Shown: positions 1 through 10,085, counted from the first letter of the stretch. The stretch is DNA of 64,000 nucleotides from Psychrobacillus glaciei (GCF_008973485.1 NZ_CP031223.1:4240001-4304000), one strand, 5' to 3'. A program made the numbers and translations. Notes: generated by a model from the sequence alone, not told the origin.

Positions 1-192
1 TAATAATATGGCTGCCGGAATTGTCATTAACAATGCGATTAAAGGCGGTAATGAACTAATTAATCCAACTTGATAATTAGTCGCCCCTAGTATCGTAATT
101 GCGAAGATGGGAAAAAAGTTATTGGAAAAATTAAGTGCTATAGTAGATGCCATTCCGTGGTAAATACTAATCTTTTCATTATAAGGTCTCAT
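1..192 (-). CDS. MFS transporter, N-terminal fragment (gene runs off the window)
   Basis: Reading the minus strand from an ATG at 192 gives 64 residues with no stop up to the window edge. The product starts MRPYNEKISIYHGM, followed by two hydrophobic stretches (around FFPIFAITILGA and SSLPPLIALLMTIPAAILL) typical of the first helices of a major facilitator permease. No strong Shine-Dalgarno sequence stands before the ATG, and the frame is open upstream to about 280, so the start is not certain. Substrate unknown. It lies on the same strand as the ABC permease gene, 90 bases downstream of it, so it could be read from the mtn operon or independently. Confidence 0.55.
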   Translation of the reverse strand, partial: MRPYNEKISIYHGMASTIALNFSNNFFPIFAITILGATNYQVGLISSLPPLIALLMTIPAAILL

Positions 193-282
193 TCTATCAG
201 CCCATTCAATAAATAATATAGGATATGCTAGAATTATATACTTGCATGCACAGAAAACAAGTACTTCGAGACACAAAATTTG

Positions 283-1302
283 TTAAGTTTGGGTAAATCG
301 TTTTTTTGCGTAAACATACGTAACAGCGAGTGCTGAAACTAAAACGAATCCTTTAATAATATCAAATGCATAGTACGGTAAATTCAAAATGGTTAAACCA
401 TTTAGCAAAATACCAATTACCGCTGCTCCAAAAAATGTACCAATTGCATTTGGTTTTCCCGTTCCAAGGACTGAGTATCCAACAAAGACCGCAGCTACCG
501 CTTCCATTAAAAGCGGTGCTCCCGCGTCAATTTGACCTGAGCCAACTCGTGCCGTAAATAATATACCTGCCATAGAAGCAAATATCCCAGATATCACGTA
601 CGCGGAACATTTTACTTTACGTATACTCACTCCTGATAATGTTGCAGCTTCCGCGTTACCACCCGTCATATAAAGTACGCGTCCCCAACGTGTATGTTGG
701 AGTACAACATATGCGATCAACACCATTACAAGCATAATCCATACGGGAACAGGTAACCCTAGCATCCTACCTTGACCAATCCAAAGAAACGCTTCGGATA
801 ATTGACCATTTGCAGTGCCTCCGGAAGTAAGTGGCATATTATTATAAATAGAGTAACCTTCCGTATATGTACGATGAAAACCCGCAACAATGTACATCAT
901 ACTTAGTGTTGCGAGTAGATCTGGTATGCCTATTACCACGATAAGGAAACTATTGAGTAGTCCAACTAACATGCCAATTAGTATAGGTAAGATTAATACT
1001 AACCAAAGCGGCATTTCGTACCATACCATCAATGAGGCTGTTAGGACCGTTGATAGCGACATAGTGGAACCTACAGATAAATCAAAACCACCCACAACTA
1101 GCGTAAAGGTGACACCTAATGCTAAAAGAGTAACGATGGATATAGAACGTAAAATGTCTGTGAAGTTTGCATAAGTAAAAAAAGCATTGCTAATGGAACT
1201 AAAATACAAAATTATTATTACTAATAATGCAATTGCTCCATATTTAAATAAAAATTGAATTCCTTTCTCTTGTAACCTATTCTTCATTTCCCCCGCTTGC
1301 AT
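283..1302 (-). CDS. Sugar-type ABC transporter permease, probable methylthioribose importer
   Basis: Membrane permease of the ribose/BPD_transp_2 family with about eight to ten hydrophobic helices and the family motifs GGFDLSVGS near the N-terminal third and VAAVFVGYSVLGTG near the C-terminal third. I choose the ATG at 1302 (MQAGEMKNRL) because AAAGGA lies nine bases upstream; the longer frame to 1335 has no such site, and an internal ATG at 1287 is also possible. The gene overlaps the end of the ATPase gene, so the two are translationally coupled. Last transporter gene of the mtnK-mtnA operon under a SAM-I riboswitch, so import of methylthioribose or a related 5-thio-sugar is the likely role; this is inference from context. 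Confidence 0.85.
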   Translation of the reverse strand: MQAGEMKNRLQEKGIQFLFKYGAIALLVIIILYFSSISNAFFTYANFTDILRSISIVTLLALGVTFTLVVGGFDLSVGSTMSLSTVLTASLMVWYEMPLWLVLILPILIGMLVGLLNSFLIVVIGIPDLLATLSMMYIVAGFHRTYTEGYSIYNNMPLTSGGTANGQLSEAFLWIGQGRMLGLPVPVWIMLVMVLIAYVVLQHTRWGRVLYMTGGNAEAATLSGVSIRKVKCSAYVISGIFASMAGILFTARVGSGQIDAGAPLLMEAVAAVFVGYSVLGTGKPNAIGTFFGAAVIGILLNGLTILNLPYYAFDIIKGFVLVSALAVTYVYAKKRFTQT

Positions 1303-2782
1303 ATAACAAAATCCTTTCTTGGGTCGCATCTTCACGTGAAAATTCCTTCACGAATTGACCGTTATACATGACCAAAATACGATCCGAAATACCGATTGCT
1401 TCGTGAATTTCGCTCGAAAAATATAGGCATCCTTTTCCGCTCTCTGCCAGGCCACGAATTAGCTTAAAAATATCTTGTTTTGCACCGATATCGACGCCTT
1501 TTGTCGGTTCATCAAATAAATATAGTTTGGAGTTACGTGAAATCCATTTTCCGATGACTACTTTTTGCTGATTTCCACCACTTAAATGGATAAGCGGTGT
1601 TTCCGTATTATCCGTTTTAATTTGTAATTGATGAATAATATCCTTTGCGAACTGTTTTTCTGCTCTTTTATTCATAAATAGTAGACGCGAAAATTTCCTT
1701 AGATTCGGAAATGAGGCATTCGTTTGTAATGACTCATGCACAAAAAGGCCTTCTTTTCTACGTTCCTCTGGAATAAGTGCCATCCCGACTTTTATTGCAT
1801 CTCCCGGGTGTTTGGCAACTAACTCCTTACCGTTAAACCCAATAACCCCTTTTTTCGTTTGTCCCAATCCAAATAAGGCTTTGGCAAGCTCTGTTTTCCC
1901 AGCACCGACAAGTCCAACAATCCCAACAATTTCTCCTGCTGAAACAGTGAAGGTAAGATCTTTTAGTTTCTGACCGTCTGATAATTTACTTACACCGAGT
2001 AATGTTTCTCCTATAGAATAATTTCTGTCCACTTGCTCATGATTAAAGGAAGTACCTAGCATCGCTTCTATAATCTCTTCTTGTTGGGCATTTTTTGTAT
2101 GAAAAGTTTCTACTAATCTTCCATCACGCATTACAGTAATGCGGTCACTAATTTGGAATACTTCCGGTAGTCGATGTGAAATAAATATACAGCCGACCCC
2201 TTGCTTTTTTAGTTTATGAATAACTGTGAACAGCTTATTCGACTCATAGAGCGACAATGGTGCTGTTGGTTCATCGAAAATAATAATTTTTGCTGAGCTA
2301 ACAAGCGCTCGCGCAATTAATACTAATTGTTTTTCTGCTAAAGTAAGCTTAAATGCTGGTTGTTGCACATCTATATCCTCCGCTTGCAATTGCTTCAGTG
2401 CATTTTTCGCTTCCTTATGTAGCTTTGGTGTTGAGATAAAAAAATGGCTATTAGTAGCGATTGTATCGAGCATTATATTTTCTGCAACCGATAATTCGGA
2501 AACGATTGCCGTATCCACTTCTTGATAAACGCAATTAATTCCATGTTCTTTTGCAGCTTTCGGTGAACGAAGTCGTACACTTTTTCCGTCCAACAAAATT
2601 TCTCCTTCGTCTGGTTCATATACACCTGATAAGATTTTTATTAGCGTGCTCTTTCCCGCTCCATTTACACCGAGTAATGCATGCACTTCACCTTTTGCTA
2701 AGTGAAATTGTGCATCCTCAAGTGCTGTCACATTCCCAAATGATTTATGTATTGAATTCATTGAAAGAAAAGAATTTATCAT
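1277..2782 (-). CDS. Sugar-type ABC transporter ATPase (two nucleotide-binding domains), probable methylthioribose importer
   Basis: 501 residues with two fused ABC domains, as in RbsA/MglA. Domain 1 has Walker A GVNGAGKST near residue 40 and Walker B IIIFDEPTAPL near 165, with a degenerate signature (LAEKQ). Domain 2 has GLVGAGKTE near 290, the signature LSGGNQQK near 400 and Walker B LYLFDEPT. This asymmetry is normal for the family. Start chosen at 2782 with AAAGGAG seven bases upstream. The gene follows the binding-protein gene across a 72-base gap holding an intrinsic terminator and overlaps the permease gene. Cytosolic face of the membrane. Substrate assignment to methylthioribose rests on the mtnK/mtnA neighbours. 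Confidence 0.9.
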   Translation of the reverse strand: MINSFLSMNSIHKSFGNVTALEDAQFHLAKGEVHALLGVNGAGKSTLIKILSGVYEPDEGEILLDGKSVRLRSPKAAKEHGINCVYQEVDTAIVSELSVAENIMLDTIATNSHFFISTPKLHKEAKNALKQLQAEDIDVQQPAFKLTLAEKQLVLIARALVSSAKIIIFDEPTAPLSLYESNKLFTVIHKLKKQGVGCIFISHRLPEVFQISDRITVMRDGRLVETFHTKNAQQEEIIEAMLGTSFNHEQVDRNYSIGETLLGVSKLSDGQKLKDLTFTVSAGEIVGIVGLVGAGKTELAKALFGLGQTKKGVIGFNGKELVAKHPGDAIKVGMALIPEERRKEGLFVHESLQTNASFPNLRKFSRLLFMNKRAEKQFAKDIIHQLQIKTDNTETPLIHLSGGNQQKVVIGKWISRNSKLYLFDEPTKGVDIGAKQDIFKLIRGLAESGKGCLYFSSEIHEAIGISDRILVMYNGQFVKEFSREDATQERILLYASGGNEE

Positions 2783-2808
2783 AGTGTTTCTCCTTTCTTT
2801 TCTTCTGT

Positions 2809-2840
2809 TAAAAAGAAGCTGCCCACTTTGAAGGACAGCT
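2809..2840 (-). terminator. Intercistronic terminator after the binding-protein gene
   Basis: On the minus strand AGCTGTCC, an eight-base loop and GGGCAGCT form an eight-pair stem followed by TCTTTTT. It sits between the binding-protein stop and the ATPase ribosome binding site, so partial termination here would make more binding protein than ATPase/permease. Confidence 0.75.
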
Positions 2841-2854
2841 GCAATTAGTTGATG

Positions 2855-3934
2855 TTATTGATTTTCTAACTCTTTCAATGCATCTGTGTACCCTTGTTCA
2901 CTTGCTCCCCAACCTTCGATATACTTGTGTAAATCGTTCGTCGTCACCGTTTCTTTTGGAAGCTTTTGTGCATCCACAAAAACTGGTTCTAGGACGACTT
3001 TATCTTCCGGTGTCCCTCCATTAATTTTTTGGTATAAATAGCGAACCTGGATTCGTCCTATATCCATTGGATCCACAGCAGCAGATGCAGCCCATGGACT
3101 GTTTTCTTTTTGTATCATTTGTAAATCTTCATCACTCATATCAATGCTATAAACTTTAATATCCGTTCTACCCGCTTGTTCGATAGCGCGTACTGCACCT
3201 TTTGCAAATTCATCCCACGCTGCCCAAACCGCCGTGATATCACCTTTGTTTGGGTATTGTTTTAAAATTGCTTCCATTTGAGCTTGTGTATCTAAAGCAG
3301 TATTTTGAGTAGCAGCTCCGAAAGTAGCAATTTCTTTTATCCCTTGGTTCGCTTGTAGAAGTTGTTTATACGCTGCTTGTCTTCTTTCCATCGGCGCAAA
3401 ACCCGCTACCCATATTTTTACTATGTTTGCTTTTCCATTTGTATCATTTACTAATTTATCTAATGTCATTTCAGCCATCTTTTGGTCGCCTTGTTGTAAT
3501 TCTGTTATTCCTTTCACTTCCACACCTGCATCGAAAGTTACCACTGGTATTCCTTTATCAATTGCATTTTGTACACCTTGGTTAAGCGCTTCTTTTGTAC
3601 CGTGATCGATCAAGATTCCATCTACTCCTTGGTTCACTGCTGCATCGAGATTAGAAGCCATTTTTGCTAAATCCCCTTCAGCAGTAAATACGGTAACAGT
3701 ACCTCCAAATTTCTCCACCTGCTCTTTTATACCTTCAATGTATTGAGCTGAGAATGTACCAAGGTTTTGTTGCATCACTAAAGCAACCTTTTTAGCAGCT
3801 AGTGGATTATTTGAAGTTTTCGACTTAGCAGATGTTAATGCAGCTTCTTTCGCATCTCCTTTTGGCTGACATCCAGTTAAGATGACTCCAATAATTAATA
3901 AAACTGATAGTAACCAACTTGCTTTTCTCTTCAT
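2855..3934 (-). CDS. Sugar-type ABC transporter substrate-binding lipoprotein, probable methylthioribose receptor
   Basis: 359-residue exported lipoprotein. Residues 1-22 are a type II signal peptide ([14 protein letters not shown]... ILTGC) with the lipobox LTGC. The rest is a periplasmic-binding type 1 fold related to RbsB (for example [13 protein letters not shown] and [12 protein letters not shown]). Its ATG overlaps the stop of mtnA in an ATGA, so it is co-translated with the salvage enzymes. Together with the double-ATPase and the permease it makes a complete importer in an operon whose first two genes phosphorylate methylthioribose and isomerise the product. Methylthioribose is therefore the most economical substrate; ribose-like sugars cannot be excluded. 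Confidence 0.88.
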   Translation of the reverse strand: MKRKASWLLSVLLIIGVILTGCQPKGDAKEAALTSAKSKTSNNPLAAKKVALVMQQNLGTFSAQYIEGIKEQVEKFGGTVTVFTAEGDLAKMASNLDAAVNQGVDGILIDHGTKEALNQGVQNAIDKGIPVVTFDAGVEVKGITELQQGDQKMAEMTLDKLVNDTNGKANIVKIWVAGFAPMERRQAAYKQLLQANQGIKEIATFGAATQNTALDTQAQMEAILKQYPNKGDITAVWAAWDEFAKGAVRAIEQAGRTDIKVYSIDMSDEDLQMIQKENSPWAASAAVDPMDIGRIQVRYLYQKINGGTPEDKVVLEPVFVDAQKLPKETVTTNDLHKYIEGWGASEQGYTDALKELENQ

Positions 3935-4986
3935 GCTATTGCTCCTTTTTCTGTATCCAATATTATGGGAATGTTTTTATTGTATTCTGGATAAATGATT
4001 CCTTTTTCCGTAATGATTGCTGTAATATATTTGCCTGGTGTGACATCGAAAGCAGGATTAAAGACTTTTGTATTTGGCGGGGCAACTTGTTTCCCTGCAA
4101 CATGCGTTATTTCTTCTGCTGGTCGCTCTTCAATCCGTATTTTCTTACCGTTTTGAATCGTCAGATCAAAAGTAGAAGAAGGTGCAGCCACGTAAAATGG
4201 AATGTTAAATGCATGCGCTAATAAGGCTAAATTGAGTGTTCCAATTTTATTCGCTGTATCGCCATTAGCTACGATTCGGTCTGCGCCCACGATAATTGCT
4301 TCAATTCCTTTTGCACCGATTGTATGTGCAGCCATACTATCTGTTATAAGTGTGACATCTACACCAGACTGCTGAAGTTCCCATACGGTAAGTCGTGAAC
4401 CTTGAAATACTGGTCTAGTTTCACATGCGTATACTTGAAACTGTTTTCCTTGTTCACTTCCGAGATGGAATGGTGCTAGTGCTGTTCCATATTTTGCAGT
4501 TGCAATGGATCCTGCGTTACAAATGGTCATAACTCTCGTATGTTTTCCAAGCAAAGATAAAGCAAACTCGCCAATATTTTGGCATGAAGATTCATCTTCT
4601 TTATGGATATTTACAGCTTCCTCTAAGAGACGGTTCTTCGCTTCTTGTATAGTTACAGTTTGTTGAACAGTGTTACTTAAACGATCTAAAGCCCAAACTA
4701 AGTTGACTGCAGTTGGTCTCGAATCGCCTAAATATATTGCGTCTTTTTTTAGTTGTTCTAGAAATTCTTCTATTGTATTCGTTTTGTAATGCTGTGCTAC
4801 TTTAGCTAATCCGTATGCTGCTGTAATACCAATAGCAGGTGCACCTCTTACCTTTAACGTGATAATTGCATCATACACGTCCTCCAATGTTTCCAGTGCT
4901 ACATATTCAATCTCTAGAGGTAACTTCTGCTGATCCAAAATTCTAAGCTGACCATTGCTCCACTCGATAGATAACGGAATACTCAT
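3931..4986 (-). CDS. mtnA: Methylthioribose-1-phosphate isomerase
   Basis: Converts 5-methylthioribose-1-phosphate to methylthioribulose-1-phosphate, the second step of the kinase branch of methionine salvage. 351 residues, the usual length. The catalytic pair is visible: Cys in [10 protein letters not shown] (about residue 160) and Asp in [11 protein letters not shown] (about 236), with the family signature [13 protein letters not shown] near residue 50. The product is cytosolic. Its start overlaps the mtnK stop (ATGA) and its stop overlaps the start of the binding-protein gene, so it is the second gene of a tightly coupled operon controlled by the upstream SAM-I riboswitch. Confidence 0.96.
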   Translation of the reverse strand: MSIPLSIEWSNGQLRILDQQKLPLEIEYVALETLEDVYDAIITLKVRGAPAIGITAAYGLAKVAQHYKTNTIEEFLEQLKKDAIYLGDSRPTAVNLVWALDRLSNTVQQTVTIQEAKNRLLEEAVNIHKEDESSCQNIGEFALSLLGKHTRVMTICNAGSIATAKYGTALAPFHLGSEQGKQFQVYACETRPVFQGSRLTVWELQQSGVDVTLITDSMAAHTIGAKGIEAIIVGADRIVANGDTANKIGTLNLALLAHAFNIPFYVAAPSSTFDLTIQNGKKIRIEERPAEEITHVAGKQVAPPNTKVFNPAFDVTPGKYITAIITEKGIIYPEYNKNIPIILDTEKGAIA

Positions 4987-6173
4987 TTGTGCAACTCCTC
5001 CAGTAACGCAATTACTGCATCAATAGAATGTAAATCATAACGTTTTAAAATAAGTGTCTTTCCTACTTGTAATGCCTGTTTTTTGAAATGAAGTCGTTGT
5101 TCTTCTTCTACAATCGCATCTAAATCCTTCACATGAGCTAACCCGATTGTTCTTCGAATTAATTCACAACCAGCAAAACCGAGCGTATCACGAAAAATTT
5201 TATCTAATACGTACTCTTCAAATCCCTTTGTATCTTTATAGGATTCAATACTTTTTGATTTCCAAAGTGTTGAAAAGGTCGAAGAAAATACTTCCCAGGT
5301 TTGTTCGATATGTTGAAGAATAGTATTTCGTGCTTCTGTTTCTCTAGTAATAGATTGCACGATTAAGTTTGCTAAAAATATCCCAATATCGAATCCAATA
5401 GGACCATAAAAAGCAAACTCTGGGTCAATTACCTTCGTTTCCGTTTCACTAGCAAAAATACTTCCTGTATGTAAATCCCCATGAAGCAAAGCTTCTGCTT
5501 CCGTCAAGAAACTTCTCTTCAATTTCGCAACTTCAAGCTTTAATCGTTCATTATTCCAAATAACCTCCACTTCTGCTCTCAACGAAGGTTCAAAATCATT
5601 TGTTTCATGATCAAAAAATGGATCTGTAAAAATAAGATCTTCTGTGATTTTACATAGCTCCGGATTTGAAAACTCGGAAACCAATCCCTTTTTTTCAAAT
5701 GGGTGTAATGCAAAGTCTGACGTATGAAACAGCGTTTGAGCAAGATACTCACCTATGTCCCTCGACAGTTTCGGGTAGGATTCAAGGTGAATTAATCCTT
5801 CTCGTGCAATTTTCAAATGGGATAAATCCTCCATAACTGTTATTGCAAGATCTTCATCAGTAGCGTATACAGTTGGAACCAAAGTTGGTACATACTCCGC
5901 TTGTTTCTTTAATGCAATCGCTTCAATGGTTGCTCGCTTTAACGTAAGTGGCCAACTTTCCCCAACTACCTTTGCATATGGCAATGCTTGTTTGATAATA
6001 AGGCTTCTTTCACTCTGAGCGTCCTTAATGTGAAATACATAGTTTAGATTTCCATCACCAATTTCTCTGCAATGTAATTCCGCATCCTCTGAAAAAAAGT
6101 GCAATCCTTTTGCATATAAAATGGCATGCACTTTTGTTAATGATTTGTATTGTTTTTTCGTAGCTATCGTCAT
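4983..6173 (-). CDS. mtnK: 5-methylthioribose kinase
   Basis: Phosphorylates methylthioribose at C1 with ATP, committing it to methionine salvage. 396 residues, typical length. The aminoglycoside-phosphotransferase-like fold shows the catalytic loop HGDLHTGS (about residue 233) and the metal-binding [11 protein letters not shown] (about 250), both diagnostic of MtnK. First gene after the SAM-I riboswitch on the minus strand and overlapping mtnA by four bases. The kinase needs free methylthioribose, which must come from MTA nucleosidase inside the cell or from import, consistent with the transporter genes downstream. Confidence 0.96.
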   Translation of the reverse strand: MTIATKKQYKSLTKVHAILYAKGLHFFSEDAELHCREIGDGNLNYVFHIKDAQSERSLIIKQALPYAKVVGESWPLTLKRATIEAIALKKQAEYVPTLVPTVYATDEDLAITVMEDLSHLKIAREGLIHLESYPKLSRDIGEYLAQTLFHTSDFALHPFEKKGLVSEFSNPELCKITEDLIFTDPFFDHETNDFEPSLRAEVEVIWNNERLKLEVAKLKRSFLTEAEALLHGDLHTGSIFASETETKVIDPEFAFYGPIGFDIGIFLANLIVQSITRETEARNTILQHIEQTWEVFSSTFSTLWKSKSIESYKDTKGFEEYVLDKIFRDTLGFAGCELIRRTIGLAHVKDLDAIVEEEQRLHFKKQALQVGKTLILKRYDLHSIDAVIALLEELHK

Positions 6174-6202
6174 TCTTCTCTACCTTTCCTCTACAAAATA
6201 AA

Positions 6203-6226
6203 AAGCCTCTTTCCAAAGAAAGAGGC
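6203..6226 (-). terminator. Riboswitch-controlled terminator of the mtnK operon
   Basis: Minus strand GCCTCTTTC, short loop, GAAAGAGGC followed by TTTTTATTTT, just upstream of mtnK. The 5' arm can pair alternatively with GAGGCGAGAG sequence at the 3' side of the aptamer, the usual S-box expression platform. Confidence 0.85.
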
Positions 6227-6246
6227 GTAGAATAAGAGATCTCTCG

Positions 6247-6403
6247 CCTCTTATCTTTCAGAAAGTTGTCTTTCTGATGGAATTAGCACCGTGCCCTACG
6301 AGATTTTTCATCTCGGCGCGAAATGCGCCCCGTCTCACAACGGTATTACGGTCGGTTGCTGGGCTTCATAGGGCCATTACCCTCAGCCTGCTCTTGATAA
6401 GAG
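6247..6403 (-). promoter_or_regulatory. SAM-I (S-box) riboswitch upstream of mtnK
   Basis: The minus strand reads CTTATCAAGAG, then GGCTGAGGG, CCCTATGAAGCCC, GCAACC and GGTGCTAATTCC, and closes with AAAGATAAGAG, which are the conserved P1 and core elements of the S-box aptamer in order. P1 pairs TCTTATC with GATAAGA. SAM binding should favour the downstream terminator, so the salvage kinase, isomerase and transporter are made when SAM/methionine is low. Confidence 0.97.
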
Positions 6404-6438
6404 TGCTATTACGTAAAACTTTATGCTGTTTGAAATGA

Positions 6439-6468
6439 ATCCTAGCATATTTGAAAAAGAACTGTCAA
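6439..6468 (-). promoter_or_regulatory. Probable sigma-A promoter of the mtnK operon
   Basis: Minus strand TTGACA (perfect -35) and TAGGAT (-10) with 18-base spacing, placed about 35 bases upstream of the aptamer. Confidence 0.55.
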
Positions 6469-6505
6469 CCATTTTTTTAATACAATAAACATTCTAAAAA
6501 CTGTA

Positions 6506-6534
6506 TTGACAATTTTCTAAGAGCATGAAATAAT
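6506..6534 (+). promoter_or_regulatory. Probable sigma-A promoter of mtnWXBD
   Basis: TTGACA and AATAAT with a 17-base spacer, about 45 bases before the S-box aptamer on the plus strand. Confidence 0.6.
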
Positions 6535-6581
6535 CGTAATTAATTTGACAATACAAAGTGAACCCAATTGAATAAATTTTT

Positions 6582-6683
6582 CTTATTTAGAGCAGGTGGA
6601 GGGACAAGCCCTACGATACCCGGCAACCGGTCCAATTAATGGACACGGTGCTAATTCTTGCAGTCATTGGACTGAGAAATAAG
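6582..6683 (+). promoter_or_regulatory. SAM-I (S-box) riboswitch upstream of mtnW
   Basis: CTTATTTAGAGCAGGTGGAG, GGGACAAGCCCTACGATACCC, GGCAACC, then GGTGCTAATTC and closing AAATAAG that pairs with CTTATTT in P1. These are the S-box core elements in order. A terminator hairpin follows at once. Confidence 0.96.
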
Positions 6684-6699
6684 AAGTCGTTAAACCTTT

Positions 6700-6729
6700 A
6701 ACCTCTTCTTATTTGAAGAGGTTTTTATT
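6700..6729 (+). terminator. Riboswitch-controlled terminator of mtnWXBD
   Basis: ACCTCTTC, short loop, GAAGAGGT followed by TTTTATTTTATTTT, lying between the aptamer and the mtnW ribosome binding site. Confidence 0.85.
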
Positions 6730-6754
6730 TTATTTTAAAGGAATGTGATGATGA

Positions 6755-7969
6755 ATGAGTGGAGTGTCAGCGCTTTACCAACTGTATGGTAAGCCCGGTT
6801 CTTTTGAAAAAAAAGCGGACGGTATTGCTCTTGGTTTAACCATAGGATCCTGGACAGACTTACCATTACTAGAACAAGAACAATTAAAAAAACATAAAGG
6901 TCTTGTAGTTTCGATTATTGAATTCGAGCATATTCTACATCCACAGAAATCAGATCAAATCAAAGCAGAAATTAAAATAAATTATCCTAGTGCCAATTTT
7001 TCAGCAGATCTTCCTGCTATTTTAACTACAGTATTTGGGAAACTATCGTTAGACGGTGAAGTGAAGCTTCTTGACTTAGAATTTTCTCCAGAGCTTTTGG
7101 CTAAGTTTCCAGGACCAAGGTTTGGAATCGATAGCATCCGGGACCAACTAGGGGTGTATAATCGCCCACTTATCATGAGTATATTCAAAGGAGTAATTGG
7201 TCGGGATATTCATTACTTAGCAGAACAGCTTCGACATCAGGCTCTCGGTGGAATCGATCTCGTAAAAGACGATGAAATTCTTTTTGAAAATCCACTCACT
7301 CCTTTTGAAAAACGTATTACAACTGCTCAAGAAGTATTGCGCCAAGTGTATGAAGAAACCGGAAATCGGACAATGTATGCCGTGAATCTATCTGGCCGAA
7401 CATCTGAATTGAAAGCAAAAGCACAAAAAGCGAAGGAGCTTGGCGCTGATGCAATACTATTAAATGTTCATGCATATGGACTAGATGTACTGCAAGAATT
7501 ATCAGAAGACAATAATATCCAATTACCTATAATGGCTCATCCTGCTTATAGTGGTGCATTCACTTCTTCTCCATTTTATGGGGTTGCAACTCCGCTTCTG
7601 CTTGGTAAATTGACACGTTATGCGGGGGCAGATTTTTCATTATTTCCTTCCCCTTACGGAAGTGTTGCACTTGAAAAAACAACCGCTCTTTCCCTAGGAG
7701 AAGAATTGACGAAAGCAAGTGCAGTGAAACGAACTTTCCCGGTCCCATCAGCAGGTATTCATCCTGGTTTAGTCCCTCTTTTAATGGCCGACTATGGAAT
7801 CGATAGTATTATCAATGCTGGTGGTGGAGTACATGGTCATCCCAAAGGTGCGATTGGAGGAGTACTCGCTTTTAAACAAGCGGTAGCAGCAGTGCTTGAA
7901 GAAGTTCCTCTTGCAGAAGCAGCGGAACAGCATGCTGAATTAAAAATAGCATTGGAACTATGGGGGTAA
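6755..7969 (+). CDS. mtnW: 2,3-diketo-5-methylthiopentyl-1-phosphate enolase (RuBisCO-like protein)
   Basis: Enolises diketo-methylthiopentyl phosphate in methionine salvage. 404 residues, matching the type IV RuBisCO-like MtnW family. The metal-binding segment [10 protein letters not shown] (about residues 165-174) keeps the carbamylatable Lys and the two Asp/Glu ligands; HPAYSGAF and [10 protein letters not shown] are further family motifs. ATG at 6755 has AAAGGAA about twelve bases upstream. First gene of mtnW-mtnX-mtnB-mtnD behind its own SAM-I riboswitch, divergent from mtnK-mtnA, as in Bacillus subtilis. Confidence 0.95.
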   Translation: MSGVSALYQLYGKPGSFEKKADGIALGLTIGSWTDLPLLEQEQLKKHKGLVVSIIEFEHILHPQKSDQIKAEIKINYPSANFSADLPAILTTVFGKLSLDGEVKLLDLEFSPELLAKFPGPRFGIDSIRDQLGVYNRPLIMSIFKGVIGRDIHYLAEQLRHQALGGIDLVKDDEILFENPLTPFEKRITTAQEVLRQVYEETGNRTMYAVNLSGRTSELKAKAQKAKELGADAILLNVHAYGLDVLQELSEDNNIQLPIMAHPAYSGAFTSSPFYGVATPLLLGKLTRYAGADFSLFPSPYGSVALEKTTALSLGEELTKASAVKRTFPVPSAGIHPGLVPLLMADYGIDSIINAGGGVHGHPKGAIGGVLAFKQAVAAVLEEVPLAEAAEQHAELKIALELWG

Positions 7970-7974
7970 GCATT

Positions 7975-8640
7975 ATGAATAAACTAGTCATCTTTTGTGA
8001 TTTTGATGGCACAATTACAAATAAAGACAATATTATCTCCATCATGAAACAGTTTGCTCCTCCTGAATACTTGCCGATTAAGGAGAATATTTTAGGACAA
8101 CGACAATCTATTCGTGAAGGTGTAGCAGAAATGTTTGCTCTATTACCTGTTTCCTTAAAAGATCAACTTATTTCTTATTTGCTCGAGCATGCACAAATTC
8201 GTGATGGGTTTGCTGATTTCGTTTCTTATACAAGAAAAAACAACATCCCACTTTATATCGTTAGTGGTGGAATTGATTTTTTTGTCGAGCCGATGCTTGA
8301 GAGATTCGGCCCATTTTCTGGTATCTATTGTAATGAATCGGATTTTTCAGGGGAAAACATTCAAATCAAATTCCCATATGGCTGTGATGAACAATGTACA
8401 AGCCAAGGTTGTGGTTGCTGTAAACCTTCAATTATTCGTAAGCTTAAAGGAAGTGATGCTTTAAGTATAGTAATTGGTGATTCCATTACAGATCTTGAAG
8501 CAGCCAAATTGGCTGACGTTGTCATTGCTCGAGACTTTCTCATTGAAAAATGCGAGGAATTACATATTTCATATGAACCTTTTGAAAACTTCCGAGATGT
8601 TATAAACACTATTGATACAAGGTTAGGTACACCACTATGA
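7975..8640 (+). CDS. mtnX: 2-hydroxy-3-keto-5-methylthiopentenyl-1-phosphate phosphatase
   Basis: HAD-superfamily phosphatase that removes phosphate from the enol product of MtnW. The nucleophile motif FCDFDGT stands at residues 6-12, with SGG near residue 95 and [11 protein letters not shown] near 170 as motifs II and IV. A cysteine cluster (CTSQGCGCC, near residue 140) is a recognisable MtnX feature. I start at the ATG at 7975 ([13 protein letters not shown]), five bases past the mtnW stop, with GGGGGT upstream; an in-frame ATG at 7960 inside mtnW has no ribosome binding site. The stop overlaps mtnB by four bases. Confidence 0.94.
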   Translation: MNKLVIFCDFDGTITNKDNIISIMKQFAPPEYLPIKENILGQRQSIREGVAEMFALLPVSLKDQLISYLLEHAQIRDGFADFVSYTRKNNIPLYIVSGGIDFFVEPMLERFGPFSGIYCNESDFSGENIQIKFPYGCDEQCTSQGCGCCKPSIIRKLKGSDALSIVIGDSITDLEAAKLADVVIARDFLIEKCEELHISYEPFENFRDVINTIDTRLGTPL

Positions 8641-9254
8641 CAACATTCACAAATAAGTGGGAAGCGTTAGCGGATATAAAAGACGAACTAGCCGCGCGTG
8701 ATTGGTTTATGGGGACAAGTGGAAATTTAGCTATAAAAGTCAGTGACACTCCAATTGAGTTTTTAGTTACTGCTAGCGGAAAAGATAAGTACAAGAGAAC
8801 TTCAGAAGATTTTTTACTCGTAAATGCAAGTGGAATTCCAGTCCAAAATATAGATCTTAAGCCATCAGCTGAAACATTACTACATTGTGCTATCTATTCG
8901 ACGACCTCTGCTGGATGTAGTCTTCACGTGCACACAGTTGCGAATAACGTTATTTCCGAATTGTACGGTGAGCAAGGTAAAATTGATTTTCAAGGTCAAG
9001 AGCTTATTAAAGCTTTTGGAATGTGGGAGGAAGACGATATACTCACTATCCCAATCATTCCAAACCATACCCATATTCCATATTTAGCTGAGGAATTTAA
9101 GTCACATATACATGCCAACAAAGGTGCAGTATTAATTCGTAATCATGGTATTACCGTTTGGGGTAAAGATGGTTTCGAAGCTAAGAAGCTGCTGGAAGCT
9201 TGTGAGTTTTTATTTCAATATCAATTAACATTACGTCAAATACAATCAATATAA
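8637..9254 (+). CDS. mtnB: Methylthioribulose-1-phosphate dehydratase
   Basis: Class II aldolase-fold zinc enzyme that dehydrates methylthioribulose-1-phosphate to the diketone used by MtnW. 205 residues, normal length. Metal ligands are visible as [10 protein letters not shown] (about residues 93-102) and the late [10 protein letters not shown] (about 162). The N-terminal part has the family GTSGNLA motif. The ATG overlaps the mtnX stop (ATGA), so expression is coupled. Note the gene order W-X-B-D, which places the dehydratase after the enzymes that act on its product. Confidence 0.95.
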   Translation: MTTFTNKWEALADIKDELAARDWFMGTSGNLAIKVSDTPIEFLVTASGKDKYKRTSEDFLLVNASGIPVQNIDLKPSAETLLHCAIYSTTSAGCSLHVHTVANNVISELYGEQGKIDFQGQELIKAFGMWEEDDILTIPIIPNHTHIPYLAEEFKSHIHANKGAVLIRNHGITVWGKDGFEAKKLLEACEFLFQYQLTLRQIQSI

Positions 9255-9270
9255 GAGAGGAAGATTTTAA

Positions 9271-9804
9271 ATGGCTATCATTAAATTTCAAGGAAATGAA
9301 GAAACAATTGAAGAGCAGAACGAGGTTGCAACTTTTTTAGAAAAACAGGAAGTTATTTACGAGCATTGGGATATTGAAAAATTACCAGAGCCTCTTCGTG
9401 AAAAATTTGATCTTAGCGATGAAGAGAAAGAACAAATCCTACACGCTTTTAAAGTGGAAATTGATACTATTTCAAAACGTCGTGGCTATAAAGCATCGGA
9501 TGTTATATCTTTATCTGATTCTAACCCTAACTTAGATGAGTTATTAAAAAACTTCGAACGCAAACATCTTCATACAGATGATGAGGTTCGATACATTGTT
9601 AGTGGTCACGGAGTATTCATTATCCAAGGAAAAGACGAAAATTTCTTCGAAGTGCATTTATCACCAGGAGATTTAATTTCAGTTCCAGAAAACATCACGC
9701 ATTACTTCACACTTTCAGAAGACCGTAAAGTAGTTGCCGCTCGTATCTTTGTAACAACAGAAGGCTGGGTACCGGTATATCAAGACGAAGTTGCTCAAAG
9801 CTAA
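9271..9804 (+). CDS. mtnD: Acireductone dioxygenase
   Basis: Cupin dioxygenase that oxidises the acireductone to the keto acid precursor of methionine (iron form) or off-pathway products with nickel. 177 residues. The metal ligands are in HLHTDDEVRY (two His and the Glu, about residues 92-99) and ITHYFTL (the last His, about 137). AAGAGAGGAAG provides the ribosome binding site. Last gene of the operon; an intrinsic terminator follows at once. Confidence 0.95.
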   Translation: MAIIKFQGNEETIEEQNEVATFLEKQEVIYEHWDIEKLPEPLREKFDLSDEEKEQILHAFKVEIDTISKRRGYKASDVISLSDSNPNLDELLKNFERKHLHTDDEVRYIVSGHGVFIIQGKDENFFEVHLSPGDLISVPENITHYFTLSEDRKVVAARIFVTTEGWVPVYQDEVAQS

Positions 9805-9818
9805 ATATAAATATAATG

Positions 9819-9858
9819 AAAAACTCCTGAATTGCTTACAAATGATACAGGAGTTTTT
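9819..9858 (+). terminator. Terminator of mtnWXBD
   Basis: AAAAACTCCTG and CAGGAGTTTTT form an eleven-pair stem with an eighteen-base loop and a T run. Confidence 0.85.
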
Positions 9859-9935
9859 TCATATATTAATTACGTATATATTTTTTCTTTAGACACATTT
9901 TTCTCACTTGTTCAAAAAACAAAGAGTACTTTTAT

Positions 9936-9963
9936 TTTACAAATTCTTTTCAAGAGGTATAAT
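9936..9963 (+). promoter_or_regulatory. Probable promoter of tatC-tatA
   Basis: TTTACA and TATAAT with 16-base spacing, about 120 bases before tatC. The transcript would have a leader of about 115 bases in which I see no known regulator. Confidence 0.5.
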
Positions 9964-10085
9964 GTTTAGGTAGTATAAACTCAACTTCTTCTCTATGTAG
10001 TTGGTTATATTACTTAGTCAAAAAGTTTTTTTATTCACATAATATATTTCACTTTATTTGCACAAAAATGGGGTGGTACAAGCAA

